Shown here piece after piece: positions 8,599 through 17,274 of a stretch of 64,000 nucleotides of DNA. The first letter of the stretch is position 1; every line of letters begins with the position of its first letter. The notes beneath the pieces are model-generated. The model ran no database searches. It was not told where the DNA came from and was given only the letters and a program-made list of their open reading frames with translations. This DNA is from Sandaracinus sp964481145 (GTDB lineage Bacteria > Myxococcota_A > Polyangia > Polyangiales > Sandaracinaceae): NCBI GenBank assembly GCA_964481145.1, contig CAYZTA010000017.1, forward strand, positions 30,338-94,337. The letters run 5' to 3'. A program made the translations under genes and the position numbers.

Positions 8599-9631
8599 GG
8601 CTCATCACCATCACATCGATGTATGTCCCGCGTCGAAACGCGGCCGCGCGCAATACGCCTTCGGGTTCGAATCCAAACTGGCGATAGAGCGCTTGGGCGC
8701 GCTCGTTGTCGATGTACACCTCGAGGGACACTCGCTTCGCACCGAGCCAAGAATCCGCGAGCTCGAGACACGCCTTGGTGAGCGCGCGACCCACGCCTCG
8801 ACCCTGAAATTCAGGGGCGACGGAGATCCCGAATCCGAGTGAATGCGCGAGACGGGGCGATGAATTCGCGAAGAGCGCAGCCGAGCCAACGAGCTCGTCA
8901 GATACGAACGCAGCCAAAGCACGGACGGTCCCCTCATTTCTCGTCAGCCGGTGTCGCCACTCCTGCACGCTTTGAAACGGCGTCGCAAACGTGCCTTCCA
9001 TCACTGAAGCCGTGCTTTGAAAGCGAGCCATGGCCTCGGCATCGTCGGGACGAGAGGGGCGTATCTTGATCGTCTCGAACGCAACCCCCCGCGGACGGAT
9101 CTCGGCCGGCAAACCAAGCTCTGGGGGCGCCACGAATCCCGGACGGATGCGCCCCATGTGCAAGACATCGATCATCTTCCCGTCGCGCAGCATGTCGCAG
9201 CGTTTGTGCGCCTCGACTTGGAAACCGAGCGACTCGTAGAGCCGAATCGCCGGCTCATGATCGGCGTGCACGTCGAGCTCGAGCCGCACGAACCCCCACC
9301 ACAAATCTGCCGCGTCACACAGCGCACCCACGAGCCTTCGGCCGATGCCCTTTCTCCATGCGATGGGATCGACCGCGACCCACACCTTCGCGATGTGTCT
9401 TCGTCTTGCGATGAGCTGCCCCTCGAGCATCGCGACGCCAAGCAGCTGGCTACCTTCGAATGCGCCGACGAAACTCGAACGCTCGTGGGGGAGATCGAGA
9501 ATGCACTTCTTCCATCCATCGAGCCCATCGGTCGGCGACCCAACGACGCTGCGCGCGACCTCAGGGTGCGCGCAGATACGGTGCACCTCGTTCGCATCAT
9601 CGAGAGTCAATGCGCGAATCTCGATAGCCAT
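8528..9631 (-). CDS. Tandem GNAT-family N-acetyltransferase
   Basis: A 367-residue protein made of two GNAT domains. The first (about residues 1-165) contains the acetyl-CoA loop region IAWRKGIGRRLVGAL and ends with YESLGFQ. The second (about 190-345) contains APEFQGRGVGRALTKACLEL and YRQFGFEPEG. The R/Q-x-x-G-x-G/A loops are clear in both halves. The start at 9631 is supported by GAGGAGG seven bases upstream. The substrate is unknown; the second domain resembles acetyltransferases acting on protein or amino-acid amines. The gene lies 13 bases after the M20 peptidase gene on the same strand, so the two may share a transcript. Confidence 0.88.
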   Translation of the reverse strand: MAIEIRALTLDDANEVHRICAHPEVARSVVGSPTDGLDGWKKCILDLPHERSSFVGAFEGSQLLGVAMLEGQLIARRRHIAKVWVAVDPIAWRKGIGRRLVGALCDAADLWWGFVRLELDVHADHEPAIRLYESLGFQVEAHKRCDMLRDGKMIDVLHMGRIRPGFVAPPELGLPAEIRPRGVAFETIKIRPSRPDDAEAMARFQSTASVMEGTFATPFQSVQEWRHRLTRNEGTVRALAAFVSDELVGSAALFANSSPRLAHSLGFGISVAPEFQGRGVGRALTKACLELADSWLGAKRVSLEVYIDNERAQALYRQFGFEPEGVLRAAAFRRGTYIDVMVMSLTFRSERRARDRASQSKDRSDFR

Positions 9632-9644
9632 TCGATGGCCCTCC

Positions 9645-11042
9645 TCACCCGTGCGCGAGCTCTGACACGGACGCGAGCTCGGCATAGAGATGCACATTCG
9701 CGAGGATGGCCTTTCGGAACACCTCGAGATGCATCGATTCATTCGGCCCGTGTGCGCCGGTTTCAGGATCCATCACGCCGTTCAGAATCAACGGCCGATC
9801 CCCATATCGACGACCGAAGAGCGCCACGAACGGAATCGATCCCCCCACCCCAACCTGCAAAAGCTCTTTGCCCCATGCTGCGCGGTACGCGCGGTGGGCG
9901 GCCTCGAATGCAGGCCCCTTCGGCTCGTAAAGCCAGCTCATCCCAGGCTTTCCGCGCACTTCGAGCGAGACGCGCAGCCCTTTCGGCACATCGCGCATCA
10001 GCTCGGCGCGCACGAGCGACAAGAGCTCGTGCGCTTCTTGTCCTGGCGCGACACGGAACGAGAGCACGCATGCCCCGCTTCGACGCACCGCATTCTTCTC
10101 GGAGCCCGCAGGCGGCAATGTCGTCGAGAGCACGGTCACGGCCGGTTGACGCCACACCCACTCAGCCGGCGGGGTGCCATGATCGGGAAGCGGCTCCACA
10201 CCGTCGAGCAATCGCGCCCCACGTCGAACCACCTCCGGCCCGAGAGGCACATTCCATGCGGCGCGGCTCCATGCTTCGGGTACCTTCTGCCGCCCGAGCT
10301 TCAACCGCCCATCCGCATCGACGAGTCGCGACACGAGCTGCATCAACACGATCGCAGGATCAGGGATCAGATTCCCCCAAAGCCCGGAATGCACATCCGA
10401 CGCGAGCGCGTCGATGCGGAGCTCCGCTTCCACCAATCCGCGCAACGAGACCGTCAAACCGGGCGTGTCGATCGACGGATTTTCGCAATCCGTCAGCACC
10501 ATGACATCGCTCTCGAAGGCGTCTGGATACTCGTCCATGAAGCGCTCGAGATTGGGAGAACCGATCTCCTCTTCGGCCTCGATGAGCAGCTTGATATTGC
10601 ACGGCAGCTCACCAGCCACAGCCAACCAGCTCTCGAGCGCCGCCAGATGCGAAACCCAGCCGCCCATGTCGTCGGCAGAGCCACGCGCATAAACGCGCTC
10701 GCCGCGATGGACCATTTCGTGCGGCGGCGCAGACCAATCTTCTCCTGCCACGGGCTGCAGATCGAGATGTCCATACACCAAAATCGTCGGTTTTTCCTTG
10801 GATTCGATGCGTTCTGCCGCCACACACGGAAGCGCCCCCTCGAGCTCCAAGAGACGCGCATTGGCAAAGCCCATCTCCGCGAGATCACCCCTAATTTTCT
10901 GAGCGAGCGCGCGCACATCGGTCACATGCGTCGGATCACATGAGATCGCGGGAAAGCGGAGATACGAGGCGAGCCGATCGATCGTCGATTGAAAACGGTC
11001 ACCGGCGTGTCGCGCCACTTCGGAAGTCTTCGGATGGCTCAT
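9645..11042 (-). CDS. M20-family dipeptidase
   Basis: A 465-residue metallopeptidase without signal peptide. The metal-site motifs of family M20 are in order: GHLDLQP (His92, Asp94), YARGSADDMGG (bridging Asp near 124-125) and EAEEEIGSPNL (catalytic and ligand Glu near 157-160). The middle carries a dimerisation-type domain (SDVHSGLWGN). Length and motif spelling match the cytosolic dipeptidase / CNDP-like branch rather than the short carboxypeptidase branch. It probably hydrolyses dipeptides with a di-zinc centre. It is followed by the acetyltransferase gene. Confidence 0.9.
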   Translation of the reverse strand: MSHPKTSEVARHAGDRFQSTIDRLASYLRFPAISCDPTHVTDVRALAQKIRGDLAEMGFANARLLELEGALPCVAAERIESKEKPTILVYGHLDLQPVAGEDWSAPPHEMVHRGERVYARGSADDMGGWVSHLAALESWLAVAGELPCNIKLLIEAEEEIGSPNLERFMDEYPDAFESDVMVLTDCENPSIDTPGLTVSLRGLVEAELRIDALASDVHSGLWGNLIPDPAIVLMQLVSRLVDADGRLKLGRQKVPEAWSRAAWNVPLGPEVVRRGARLLDGVEPLPDHGTPPAEWVWRQPAVTVLSTTLPPAGSEKNAVRRSGACVLSFRVAPGQEAHELLSLVRAELMRDVPKGLRVSLEVRGKPGMSWLYEPKGPAFEAAHRAYRAAWGKELLQVGVGGSIPFVALFGRRYGDRPLILNGVMDPETGAHGPNESMHLEVFRKAILANVHLYAELASVSELAHG

Positions 11043-11140
11043 GATTTAGGATTCCTCGTCGAGGGGACGCATCATAGTCGCCGCCTCCGTGCGGATCGAG
11101 CCGTGAATCGCGAGCGCACCACGTGGTAGCCTCCCGAGCG

Positions 11141-13039
11141 ATGGCAGCTCGCTACCAAGCGGAACTCCGCCGCGCCTTTCACGCGTCCAGGCCCGTGCTT
11201 TGGGCGATCGTCGCGGACACCAATCGCATCGATCGCACCGCTGGACTCACCGCACCTCGCTACAAATGGATCCACGAACAGGGTCGGCTCGTCCGTCACG
11301 CAACGGCCACCGAGCTCGGCATGGAGCTCCAATGGATCGAGCCTCCTTACCGGTGGATCGAAGGGCGCTTCGTCGAATCGCATCGTCGGTTCATCAAGGG
11401 TCCGGTCCGTGAAGGTGGATTTCGCGTGCACCTCCATGACACCGAGGACGGCGGCACGATGGTGCACGCCACACTCTACGTCGAAGCTCCACTCTGGGTC
11501 GGCTTCATTCAAAAGCAAAAATTCCAACGTGCCCTCGCGCAATACTTCGAAGCGATTCAGACCGTCCTCGAAGGCGCGGGGCCGATCGAGCTCGCCGAGA
11601 ACGAGCCCGCTGCCGTGCAAGCTCGTCGCGTGCTTTCAGCGATCTATGCACCCGTGATCGCCGGACCACGCACCCCCATCGACGAAGAACTGCTCTCCTC
11701 CCGTGTCGAAGCGATGCGAAGCGCCCCTGTCGAGCCCGCGATCGTCGATCGATTGATCGCGTTCGTGCGAGATGGAGCAGACGACGATGTCTCTCAGATG
11801 CGCCCATTCGAACTTGCGCGTACATGGGGGCTCGAGCGCCGCGAAGTCCTTCGTGCGTTCCTCTACGGCGCACAATGCGGTCTCGTCCAACTGAACTGGC
11901 AAATCAATTGCCCCGTGTGTCGGGTGGGCGCGCGCATCACCAGCGAGCTCCGCGCGATCGATGGGAAGTCCCATTGTGGTGCGTGTGAAATCGATTACGA
12001 CGCGGACTTCGCGCGACACATCGAGGCGGTTTTCCCGGTCCATCCCGCGCTTCGCCCCGCCCATCCCAAGCTCTATTGCGCATCGAGTCCGTCCTTTCTT
12101 CCCCACGTCTTCGCGCAGCTCCGCCTCGCACCGAACACCACTCGAGAGGACCTCATCGAGCTCCCCGCTGGTTTGATTCATCTCCGAACTCTCTGGACGC
12201 GCCACACCAGCGATACATCCATCGACGATGCGCGCCCCTTGGAGCTTCGCATTCGCGTGATGGAGGATGAGATCGAAGTCTCTCATCTCGGCGTGGCACC
12301 TCCTCACATGCCCACCAAACTCGTCACGACAAACACCACCTCGAGTGAAGTCATGCTCCTGCTCGAGCGTGGTGGTTGGACGGCGGATGCCGTCCTCGGA
12401 ACCGTGATCGCATCGATGCCTGAGTTTGCGAGCTTGTTCGCGACCGAAGCTCCCGCTTCGGGCGTCGAGCTCAGCGTGGCTCATATCGCGCTTCTCTTCA
12501 GCGATTTGACGGGAAGCACGGCGCTCTACGAGCGGGTCGGCGATGCGCGCGCGTTCGCGATGGTCGAAGACCATTTCCGCGTCATGGAATCCGTCGTGGG
12601 AGCTGCGGGTGGAGCGATCGTCAAAACGATGGGCGACGCGGTGATGGCGAGCTTCCCCACCGAGCGCGAGGCGATGACGGCAGCCTTACAGATGATCGAG
12701 CTCCACGATTCGAAGTTCGACGGCACCGCCCTCGGCGTGAAAATCGGCATTCATGCGGGGCCGTGCCTTGCAGTCCGCGCAAACGACCGCCTCGATTATT
12801 TCGGCTCGACCGTCAATATCGCCGCGCGATTGCAGGCTCAGGCACAAGCGAGCGAGATCGTCGTCACCGAACGATTCTCGAAAGAGCCTGTGATCGAGAG
12901 CTTGATAGGACGCCTTCCGAGCCGGCGGTTCGATGCCTCACTCAAAGGCATCCAAAACGAAGTCCGGCTCGTGGCCATCGACGCCAGCGGATCAAGCCGT
13001 TTCGCTACGACCGAACGCGCGGTCGAGAACGGGCTTTAG
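11141..13039 (+). CDS. Multidomain class III nucleotide cyclase
   Basis: A protein of about 632 residues. The N-terminal 140 residues look like an SRPBCC/START-like ligand-binding fold (ELRRAFHASRPVLWAIVADT). The middle region (about 150-440) contains a four-Cys zinc-ribbon pattern, Cys257-x2-Cys260 and Cys279-x2-Cys282, and resembles the DUF5939 region found beside cyclases. The C-terminus is a class III catalytic domain: FSDLTGSTALYERVGD with metal Asp455, KTMGDAVMASF with Asp499 and purine-site Lys495, and DYFGSTVNIAARL with Asp552, Asn559 and Arg563. Lys/Asp at the base-recognition positions favour ATP, hence cAMP. The start at ATG 11141 is tentative; an in-frame GTG lies at 11123. No transmembrane segment is seen. 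The 3' end overlaps grxD convergently by 48 bases. Confidence 0.87.
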   Translation: MAARYQAELRRAFHASRPVLWAIVADTNRIDRTAGLTAPRYKWIHEQGRLVRHATATELGMELQWIEPPYRWIEGRFVESHRRFIKGPVREGGFRVHLHDTEDGGTMVHATLYVEAPLWVGFIQKQKFQRALAQYFEAIQTVLEGAGPIELAENEPAAVQARRVLSAIYAPVIAGPRTPIDEELLSSRVEAMRSAPVEPAIVDRLIAFVRDGADDDVSQMRPFELARTWGLERREVLRAFLYGAQCGLVQLNWQINCPVCRVGARITSELRAIDGKSHCGACEIDYDADFARHIEAVFPVHPALRPAHPKLYCASSPSFLPHVFAQLRLAPNTTREDLIELPAGLIHLRTLWTRHTSDTSIDDARPLELRIRVMEDEIEVSHLGVAPPHMPTKLVTTNTTSSEVMLLLERGGWTADAVLGTVIASMPEFASLFATEAPASGVELSVAHIALLFSDLTGSTALYERVGDARAFAMVEDHFRVMESVVGAAGGAIVKTMGDAVMASFPTEREAMTAALQMIELHDSKFDGTALGVKIGIHAGPCLAVRANDRLDYFGSTVNIAARLQAQAQASEIVVTERFSKEPVIESLIGRLPSRRFDASLKGIQNEVRLVAIDASGSSRFATTERAVENGL

Positions 13040-13327
13040 CTCACCGCTCTCGTACATGTCTCGCACGATATCGCAACCGCCGACGAAGCGACCTTCGATA
13101 TAGAGCTGCGGGAACGTCGGCCAGCTCGCGTACTCCTTCATGCCCTGTCGGAGCTCGGAGTCCTGAAGGATGTTCACGGTCTGAAAATCGGCGTCGAGCC
13201 GCTTCAGCACCTCGCACACCGTCGCGGAAAAGCCGCATTGCGGAAAGTTCTTCGAGCCCTTCATGAAGAGCACGACTTTGTGCGATCCAAGGATCTCCTC
13301 GATGCGCTGTTTGAGCTGTTCGTCCAT
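12992..13327 (-). CDS. grxD: Monothiol CGFS glutaredoxin (Grx4 type)
   Basis: A 111-residue monothiol glutaredoxin. It contains the diagnostic block MKGSKNFPQCGFSATV with the CGFS motif, then WPTFPQLYIEGRFVGGCDI, which holds the cis-Pro and the glutathione-binding GGCD. Proteins of this family bind a glutathione-ligated [2Fe-2S] cluster as homodimers or with BolA and deliver or sense iron-sulfur clusters. The start at 13327 follows a GGAGAA ribosome binding site. The gene lies 10 bases downstream of bolA on the same strand, a functional pairing seen widely. Its 3' end overlaps the cyclase gene on the opposite strand. Confidence 0.95.
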   Translation of the reverse strand: MDEQLKQRIEEILGSHKVVLFMKGSKNFPQCGFSATVCEVLKRLDADFQTVNILQDSELRQGMKEYASWPTFPQLYIEGRFVGGCDIVRDMYESGELKPVLDRAFGRSETA

Positions 13328-13337
13328 CGCCGTTCTC

Positions 13338-13595
13338 CTACGATTGCCCGGTCTTTTCCCAAGACTCCGGCGTATACGTCTGAAGTGCAAGCGCATGCAC
13401 CGCGCCCTGCATGAGCTCACCCAACGCCCGATACACCGCCTGGTGCTGTTCGACCCGCGACATCGTGCGGAACGCGGCACTCACGACCACCGCTTGGAAA
13501 TGATCCTTGGTGCCGGTGAGGTCCTCGATGCGCAAAAACACGATATCCGGGAAAGCTTCTCGAATCCGAGCCTCGAGAACTTGGGGTTCGACCAT
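13338..13595 (-). CDS. bolA: BolA-family protein
   Basis: An 85-residue protein of the BolA/IbaG family. The conserved features are the C-terminal part of the fold with HFQAVVVSAAF and the signature SRVEQHQAVYRALGELM, followed by VHALALQTYTPESW. The conserved His residues are candidate ligands for a shared [2Fe-2S] cluster with a CGFS glutaredoxin, and exactly such a gene follows 10 bases downstream. The pair is most likely cotranscribed and acts in iron-sulfur handling. Whether it is the BolA or the IbaG subgroup cannot be settled by eye, so the symbol is the family name. Confidence 0.9.
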   Translation of the reverse strand: MVEPQVLEARIREAFPDIVFLRIEDLTGTKDHFQAVVVSAAFRTMSRVEQHQAVYRALGELMQGAVHALALQTYTPESWEKTGQS

Positions 13596-13691
13596 GGACG
13601 TCTCCGCTCCTTCAACGCCGCAGCGGGCGTTGGACGGGCGGAGTCGTGCGGCCAGCTCGCCCTTCCGTCAAGAAGACGCGCTCGTTCTCGG

Positions 13692-14762
13692 TCAAAGTTT
13701 GATGAAATACCGGCTCGTCGTATGGCGCGGCACGAAACGTGACATCGCCGTTCGGAGCACTTCGAAAAGGCTCGTGGTCGCGTGCGCCGGGATTCGCGCT
13801 GCGGGAACGAGCCCTACACTGCGCGCCATCGAATCGAGCGTCGCCGGAGTAAACGCATTGATGTGCTCGAGGGGATGCACCACACGCATTTGCTCGAAGC
13901 TCGAAGGCGCGCCCTCGATGCCGCGCGCATCCGGAACCTCGATCAAGACCACACCACCTGGCCGCAACGCGCGCACGACATTCGCGAGCACCTGCTTTGG
14001 CGAAGCGAGATGTTCGAGCACCTCCATCATCGTAACCACGTCGAACGGACCTTCGACGGCGGAAAGCGCTTGTTCGATGGTCGCATGGACCTCGAGCCCA
14101 TTTCGCCTCGCGCGAGAGCTACGAATGCTGCTCGAATCGATCCCGTGGGCTTCGAATCCAAGCGTGCTCGCCATCCGCAACGCACGGCCGTCGCCGCAAC
14201 CGAAGTCGAGCATGCGAATGGGCCATTTCGTGCCGCACAAACGATGCAAGCGCAGCATGTGTTTGAAGAGCTGACGTCCATCTTCGAAGCGGCGCGCACC
14301 GCTCTTGCGGTCCTCGTGTGCAGCCTCGAAGCGCTCGATTTGCGCCTCGTCGATCCACGAGCCGTAGAGCCGCGACATCCCTTCGTCGTCGAGGACGTAT
14401 GAATGAAAAAGAAGCGAGCATCCTTCACATCGCACGAGACGAAACCGGGCGCCGTCGAGGGCGGTCTCGGGATCGGCTGCATAATCGTGTCGAGCGAGAA
14501 AGCCGCGTACAGGTTCGTCGACGAAGCGGCCCATCCATATCGTGATGACATGGGTTCCTTCACAGCTTGGACATGTGTTCCGCTCGATGAAACGGAGGTG
14601 GCCCGAATAGGGAATTCGTACGCGTTCGCCCGCTGCGGTGCCCATGAGGCGGGAAATAACGCCCGTTTTCGACGCGCCAATTCCCACGAACGGAGGGGCG
14701 ATCCTGGTTATCCGTTTTTTCCCTCCCACCTCCGCAAAGCGACTCACCGGCTCAGTTTGCAT
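13692..14762 (-). CDS. SAM-dependent methyltransferase with Zn-binding N-terminus
   Basis: A 356-residue protein. The N-terminal part has two CxxC pairs (CPSC near residue 64 and CEGC near residue 115), suggesting a zinc knuckle as in C-methyltransferases of the sugar/antibiotic type. The core is a class I SAM fold: motif I MLDFGCGDGRALRMA, an acidic loop FEAHGIDSS, and VVTMMEVLEHLASPKQVL plus LRPGGVVLIEVPD, as in Methyltransf_23-type enzymes. The substrate is unknown. The start at 14762 is the first ATG; another ATG at 14645 would still keep all motifs. It is divergent from the barrel-like gene at 14864. Confidence 0.82.
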   Translation of the reverse strand: MQTEPVSRFAEVGGKKRITRIAPPFVGIGASKTGVISRLMGTAAGERVRIPYSGHLRFIERNTCPSCEGTHVITIWMGRFVDEPVRGFLARHDYAADPETALDGARFRLVRCEGCSLLFHSYVLDDEGMSRLYGSWIDEAQIERFEAAHEDRKSGARRFEDGRQLFKHMLRLHRLCGTKWPIRMLDFGCGDGRALRMASTLGFEAHGIDSSSIRSSRARRNGLEVHATIEQALSAVEGPFDVVTMMEVLEHLASPKQVLANVVRALRPGGVVLIEVPDARGIEGAPSSFEQMRVVHPLEHINAFTPATLDSMARSVGLVPAARIPAHATTSLFEVLRTAMSRFVPRHTTSRYFIKL

Positions 14763-14863
14763 AAAATGTCGTTGGATGGCTCGATTTTGCGAATTTCCAC
14801 ATTTTTTCTAGAAAGCCAATGTTCGTGGGAACGCCATCCAGTCCTCCGGCGACAGAGCTCACG

Positions 14864-15919
14864 ATGACAGTTCGAGCAACCATGCTTTGGGTGGCCATCG
14901 CGTTCTGGGGAATGCCGTCATGGGCCGAAGCCGATGAACCGCAGCTCGTGATCGCCGTCGAAGATCCCCACGGGCAGATCGATCCACTCACGGTTCGAGA
15001 TGGTTTGGCGAGCGACCTCGGAGTCGATGTGGCGCTCCAGCACTCGGAGCAGGCTGACCTCATCGTCCGCGTGAGCGCCGAAGGGGCGATCGAAATCATC
15101 TATCGTACCCCGAGCGAGGAGCGTCGACGCGAGCTCTCGGTTCCGCCCGAAGCGCGGGAAGCCGAACGCATCATCGTGCTCGTCGCCGCCAATCTCGCGC
15201 GCGAAGAAGCAGACGAACTCTTGGCGCGCCTCATGCGCCCTCATGACCAAGAATCCGAAGCTGCGCGACAAAGCGCCGCCGACGAGCTCGCTGCGGCCGA
15301 CCCAGATGCCTACGCCGCATTCGTCCTCCATGATCCGACCTTGGTCCCCGCATCACGGAGACCACGCCGCCCGCGGAGATTGCCCTCTGAGCGACACACC
15401 CATATTTCGCTTCTTCTCCGAGGAGGTGCTGCCATCGCACGCCTTCCGCCCCTCGAGAGCGATCCACGGCCACTCGTCGTCAGTGATGCCCCCACCGGCT
15501 TTCTGCAGTTCGGGGTCGAGTTCGGATGGGCACTCGACTCGATGATTTCGATCGGCGTCACCGACTTCACGTTCACCGGTGGCCTCTCGAGCCTTGAGGG
15601 CGGCTTCTTCGCAGCGACCCTCACGCCTTACGTGGAAGTTGGCGGGTTCGTCGATCCGCGTATCCATGTCTACGGCCGTGCGGGAATCGCAGCACAAGTC
15701 CGAACTCGAGGAAGGTATGACGAAGATTATCTGCAGCTCGCTCTCTATGGAGCCGCGGGCGTGCGCTTCTTTCTCACCGATCGCTTTGCGATTGGCCTCG
15801 AGCTCTCGCTTCACCTCGTGATGACGAACGCCTATCGAATGGGCAATTTCGCATCCATCAATGTTCCCCAATGGGCCACTCCAGGGAGTGGAACGCTTTC
15901 GGCGAACTGGTTCTTCTGA
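14864..15919 (+). CDS. ECF-module outer-membrane barrel-like protein
   Basis: A 351-residue exported protein. A signal peptide (MLWVAIAFWGMPSWAEA) leads into an N-terminal alpha/beta domain (about residues 25-130, with EAERIIVLVAANLAREEADE), an Arg/Pro linker, and a C-terminal half made of Gly/aromatic-rich beta strands that ends in WFF, as expected for an outer-membrane barrel. The plan matches the protein at 7621-8598. The start is set at ATG 14864 before the signal peptide; the frame opens at 14819 without signal features. It ends five bases before the ECF sigma gene, so the three genes up to 17267 look like one operon. Confidence 0.65.
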   Translation: MTVRATMLWVAIAFWGMPSWAEADEPQLVIAVEDPHGQIDPLTVRDGLASDLGVDVALQHSEQADLIVRVSAEGAIEIIYRTPSEERRRELSVPPEAREAERIIVLVAANLAREEADELLARLMRPHDQESEAARQSAADELAAADPDAYAAFVLHDPTLVPASRRPRRPRRLPSERHTHISLLLRGGAAIARLPPLESDPRPLVVSDAPTGFLQFGVEFGWALDSMISIGVTDFTFTGGLSSLEGGFFAATLTPYVEVGGFVDPRIHVYGRAGIAAQVRTRGRYDEDYLQLALYGAAGVRFFLTDRFAIGLELSLHLVMTNAYRMGNFASINVPQWATPGSGTLSANWFF

Positions 15920-15924
15920 GTCCT

Positions 15925-16515
15925 ATGTCCCACGATCATCCAGAAATCACGGCGCACGTGAACGCGATCGAGCCAGAGGACGATCCCCTCGATCTCATCG
16001 TGCGCCTCGCGCGCGGTGAGCACTCCGCGCTCGCAGAGATGTACGATCGCCATAGCGGTGAGCTCCGCAGCTTCGCGCGGCGACTCGTCGGAGAACCCGA
16101 AGCCGCCGAAGATCTCGTCCACGATGTCTTCCTCGCCCTGCCTCGCGCGGTCGCGCGCTTCGAGGGTCGCTCCACACTCCGCACGTTTCTCTTCGCGATC
16201 GCGGTGCGGCACTGTCAGAACCACGTGCGCACAGCGACGCGACGTCGAAAGGCGAGCGAGCGCCTCGCGCGCGAGCTCGAGACCGAAGTGCACGCCGAAG
16301 AGCCCCATGACGCGCGCCTCGCATCCGCCCTCACCCGTGCCCTCGACTCCTTGCCTCTCGATCAACGCCTTGCTTTCGTCGTGTGCGTCATCGAAGAGCG
16401 CTCGAGCACCGAAGCGAGCGTCATTTTGAACGCCCCCGAAGCGACCGTGCGTACGCGCCTCCATCGCGCAAAACAAAAACTCCGCGAACATCTCTCGAAA
16501 GAAGGCTACGCATGA
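15925..16515 (+). CDS. ECF-type RNA polymerase sigma factor
   Basis: A 196-residue sigma factor. Region 2 is ALAEMYDRHSGELRSFARRL followed by AAEDLVHDVFLALPRAVARF; region 4 is ERSSTEASVILNAPEATVRT followed by RLHRAKQKLREHL. The start at ATG 15925 follows the previous stop by five bases. The next gene begins in the ATGA that contains this gene's stop, so the membrane protein downstream is the probable anti-sigma factor. A further in-frame ATG at 15871 lies inside the preceding gene and is unlikely. Confidence 0.88.
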   Translation: MSHDHPEITAHVNAIEPEDDPLDLIVRLARGEHSALAEMYDRHSGELRSFARRLVGEPEAAEDLVHDVFLALPRAVARFEGRSTLRTFLFAIAVRHCQNHVRTATRRRKASERLARELETEVHAEEPHDARLASALTRALDSLPLDQRLAFVVCVIEERSSTEASVILNAPEATVRTRLHRAKQKLREHLSKEGYA

Positions 16516-17267
16516 GTGATCCGCTCGACGCCGCAGTACGCGCCTTGCGGGCTCGTTCACCCATGGACGACCGCGACATCGATGCGAACACCGAGACGCG
16601 CGCGCGCCTCTTGAAGTCCGTCGCACACCGCGCGCGCATGGAGCGCGCTCAGCTCGTCGCTGCGTTCACCCTCATCGTGCTCGCAACGAACTCGACCACA
16701 TGGGCCTGGTCGACTGGACGATTGCCCGCAATGATCGATTCCGTCGCAGCGATGCTTCGACACGAGTCTTCCACAAATGAGCCAAACGAAGTGCTGGCCA
16801 CGAGCGAATCTCAACCCGTCATGGCACGAGCAGAAGTGCAGCCGCTGCGCCTTTCGCCCGAGCCTACTCCGCTTTCCGAACCTATCGTCCCGCAAATCCA
16901 CCCGAGCCCATCGCTTCCCTCCATCCGGCGCCAACCCGCGCGAGATGAAGTCGAAATTGCGGAGGATGATGTCGCTGATGCACCGGTCGAGATCGACACC
17001 CGAGACCGAGAAAGCTTCCAAGCTGCGCATGCGCTCCATTTCGGTGGCGCTTCCCCTGAGCTCGCCTTGCTCGCATGGGACACCTACCTCTCGGAATTCC
17101 CCGAGGGACGCTTCGTCCCCGAAGCCTCATGGAATCGAGTCATTTGCTTGCTCCGGCTCGAACGACACGAGGAAGCGCGAGCCGTGCTCGAACGATTTGC
17201 TCGAGGTGCCTACGGCAGCGTGAGACGCGAAGACGCCGAGCGATTGCTCGAGGCAACGCGCTTTTGA
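16512..17267 (+). CDS. Membrane TPR protein, probable anti-sigma factor
   Basis: A 251-residue protein with a short charged cytoplasmic N-terminus, one transmembrane segment (AQLVAAFTLIVLATNSTTWA, about residues 45-64), a Pro/Ser/Glu-rich linker, and a C-terminal helical region with TPR/YbgF-like repeats (SPELALLAWDTYLSEFPEGR and LRLERHEEARAVLERFARGA). The ATGA overlap with the sigma gene and the single membrane span indicate an anti-sigma role. No zinc-type anti-sigma motif or FecR domain is evident, so the assignment rests on context. It ends seven bases before the convergent M1 peptidase gene. Confidence 0.65.
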   Translation: MSDPLDAAVRALRARSPMDDRDIDANTETRARLLKSVAHRARMERAQLVAAFTLIVLATNSTTWAWSTGRLPAMIDSVAAMLRHESSTNEPNEVLATSESQPVMARAEVQPLRLSPEPTPLSEPIVPQIHPSPSLPSIRRQPARDEVEIAEDDVADAPVEIDTRDRESFQAAHALHFGGASPELALLAWDTYLSEFPEGRFVPEASWNRVICLLRLERHEEARAVLERFARGAYGSVRREDAERLLEATRF

Positions 17268-17274
17268 ACAAAGC

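Noticed and set aside
9017..10504. Plus-strand frame of about 495 codons
   Set aside because: Antisense to the GNAT and M20 genes, low-complexity Arg/Ser/His composition and no recognisable motif.
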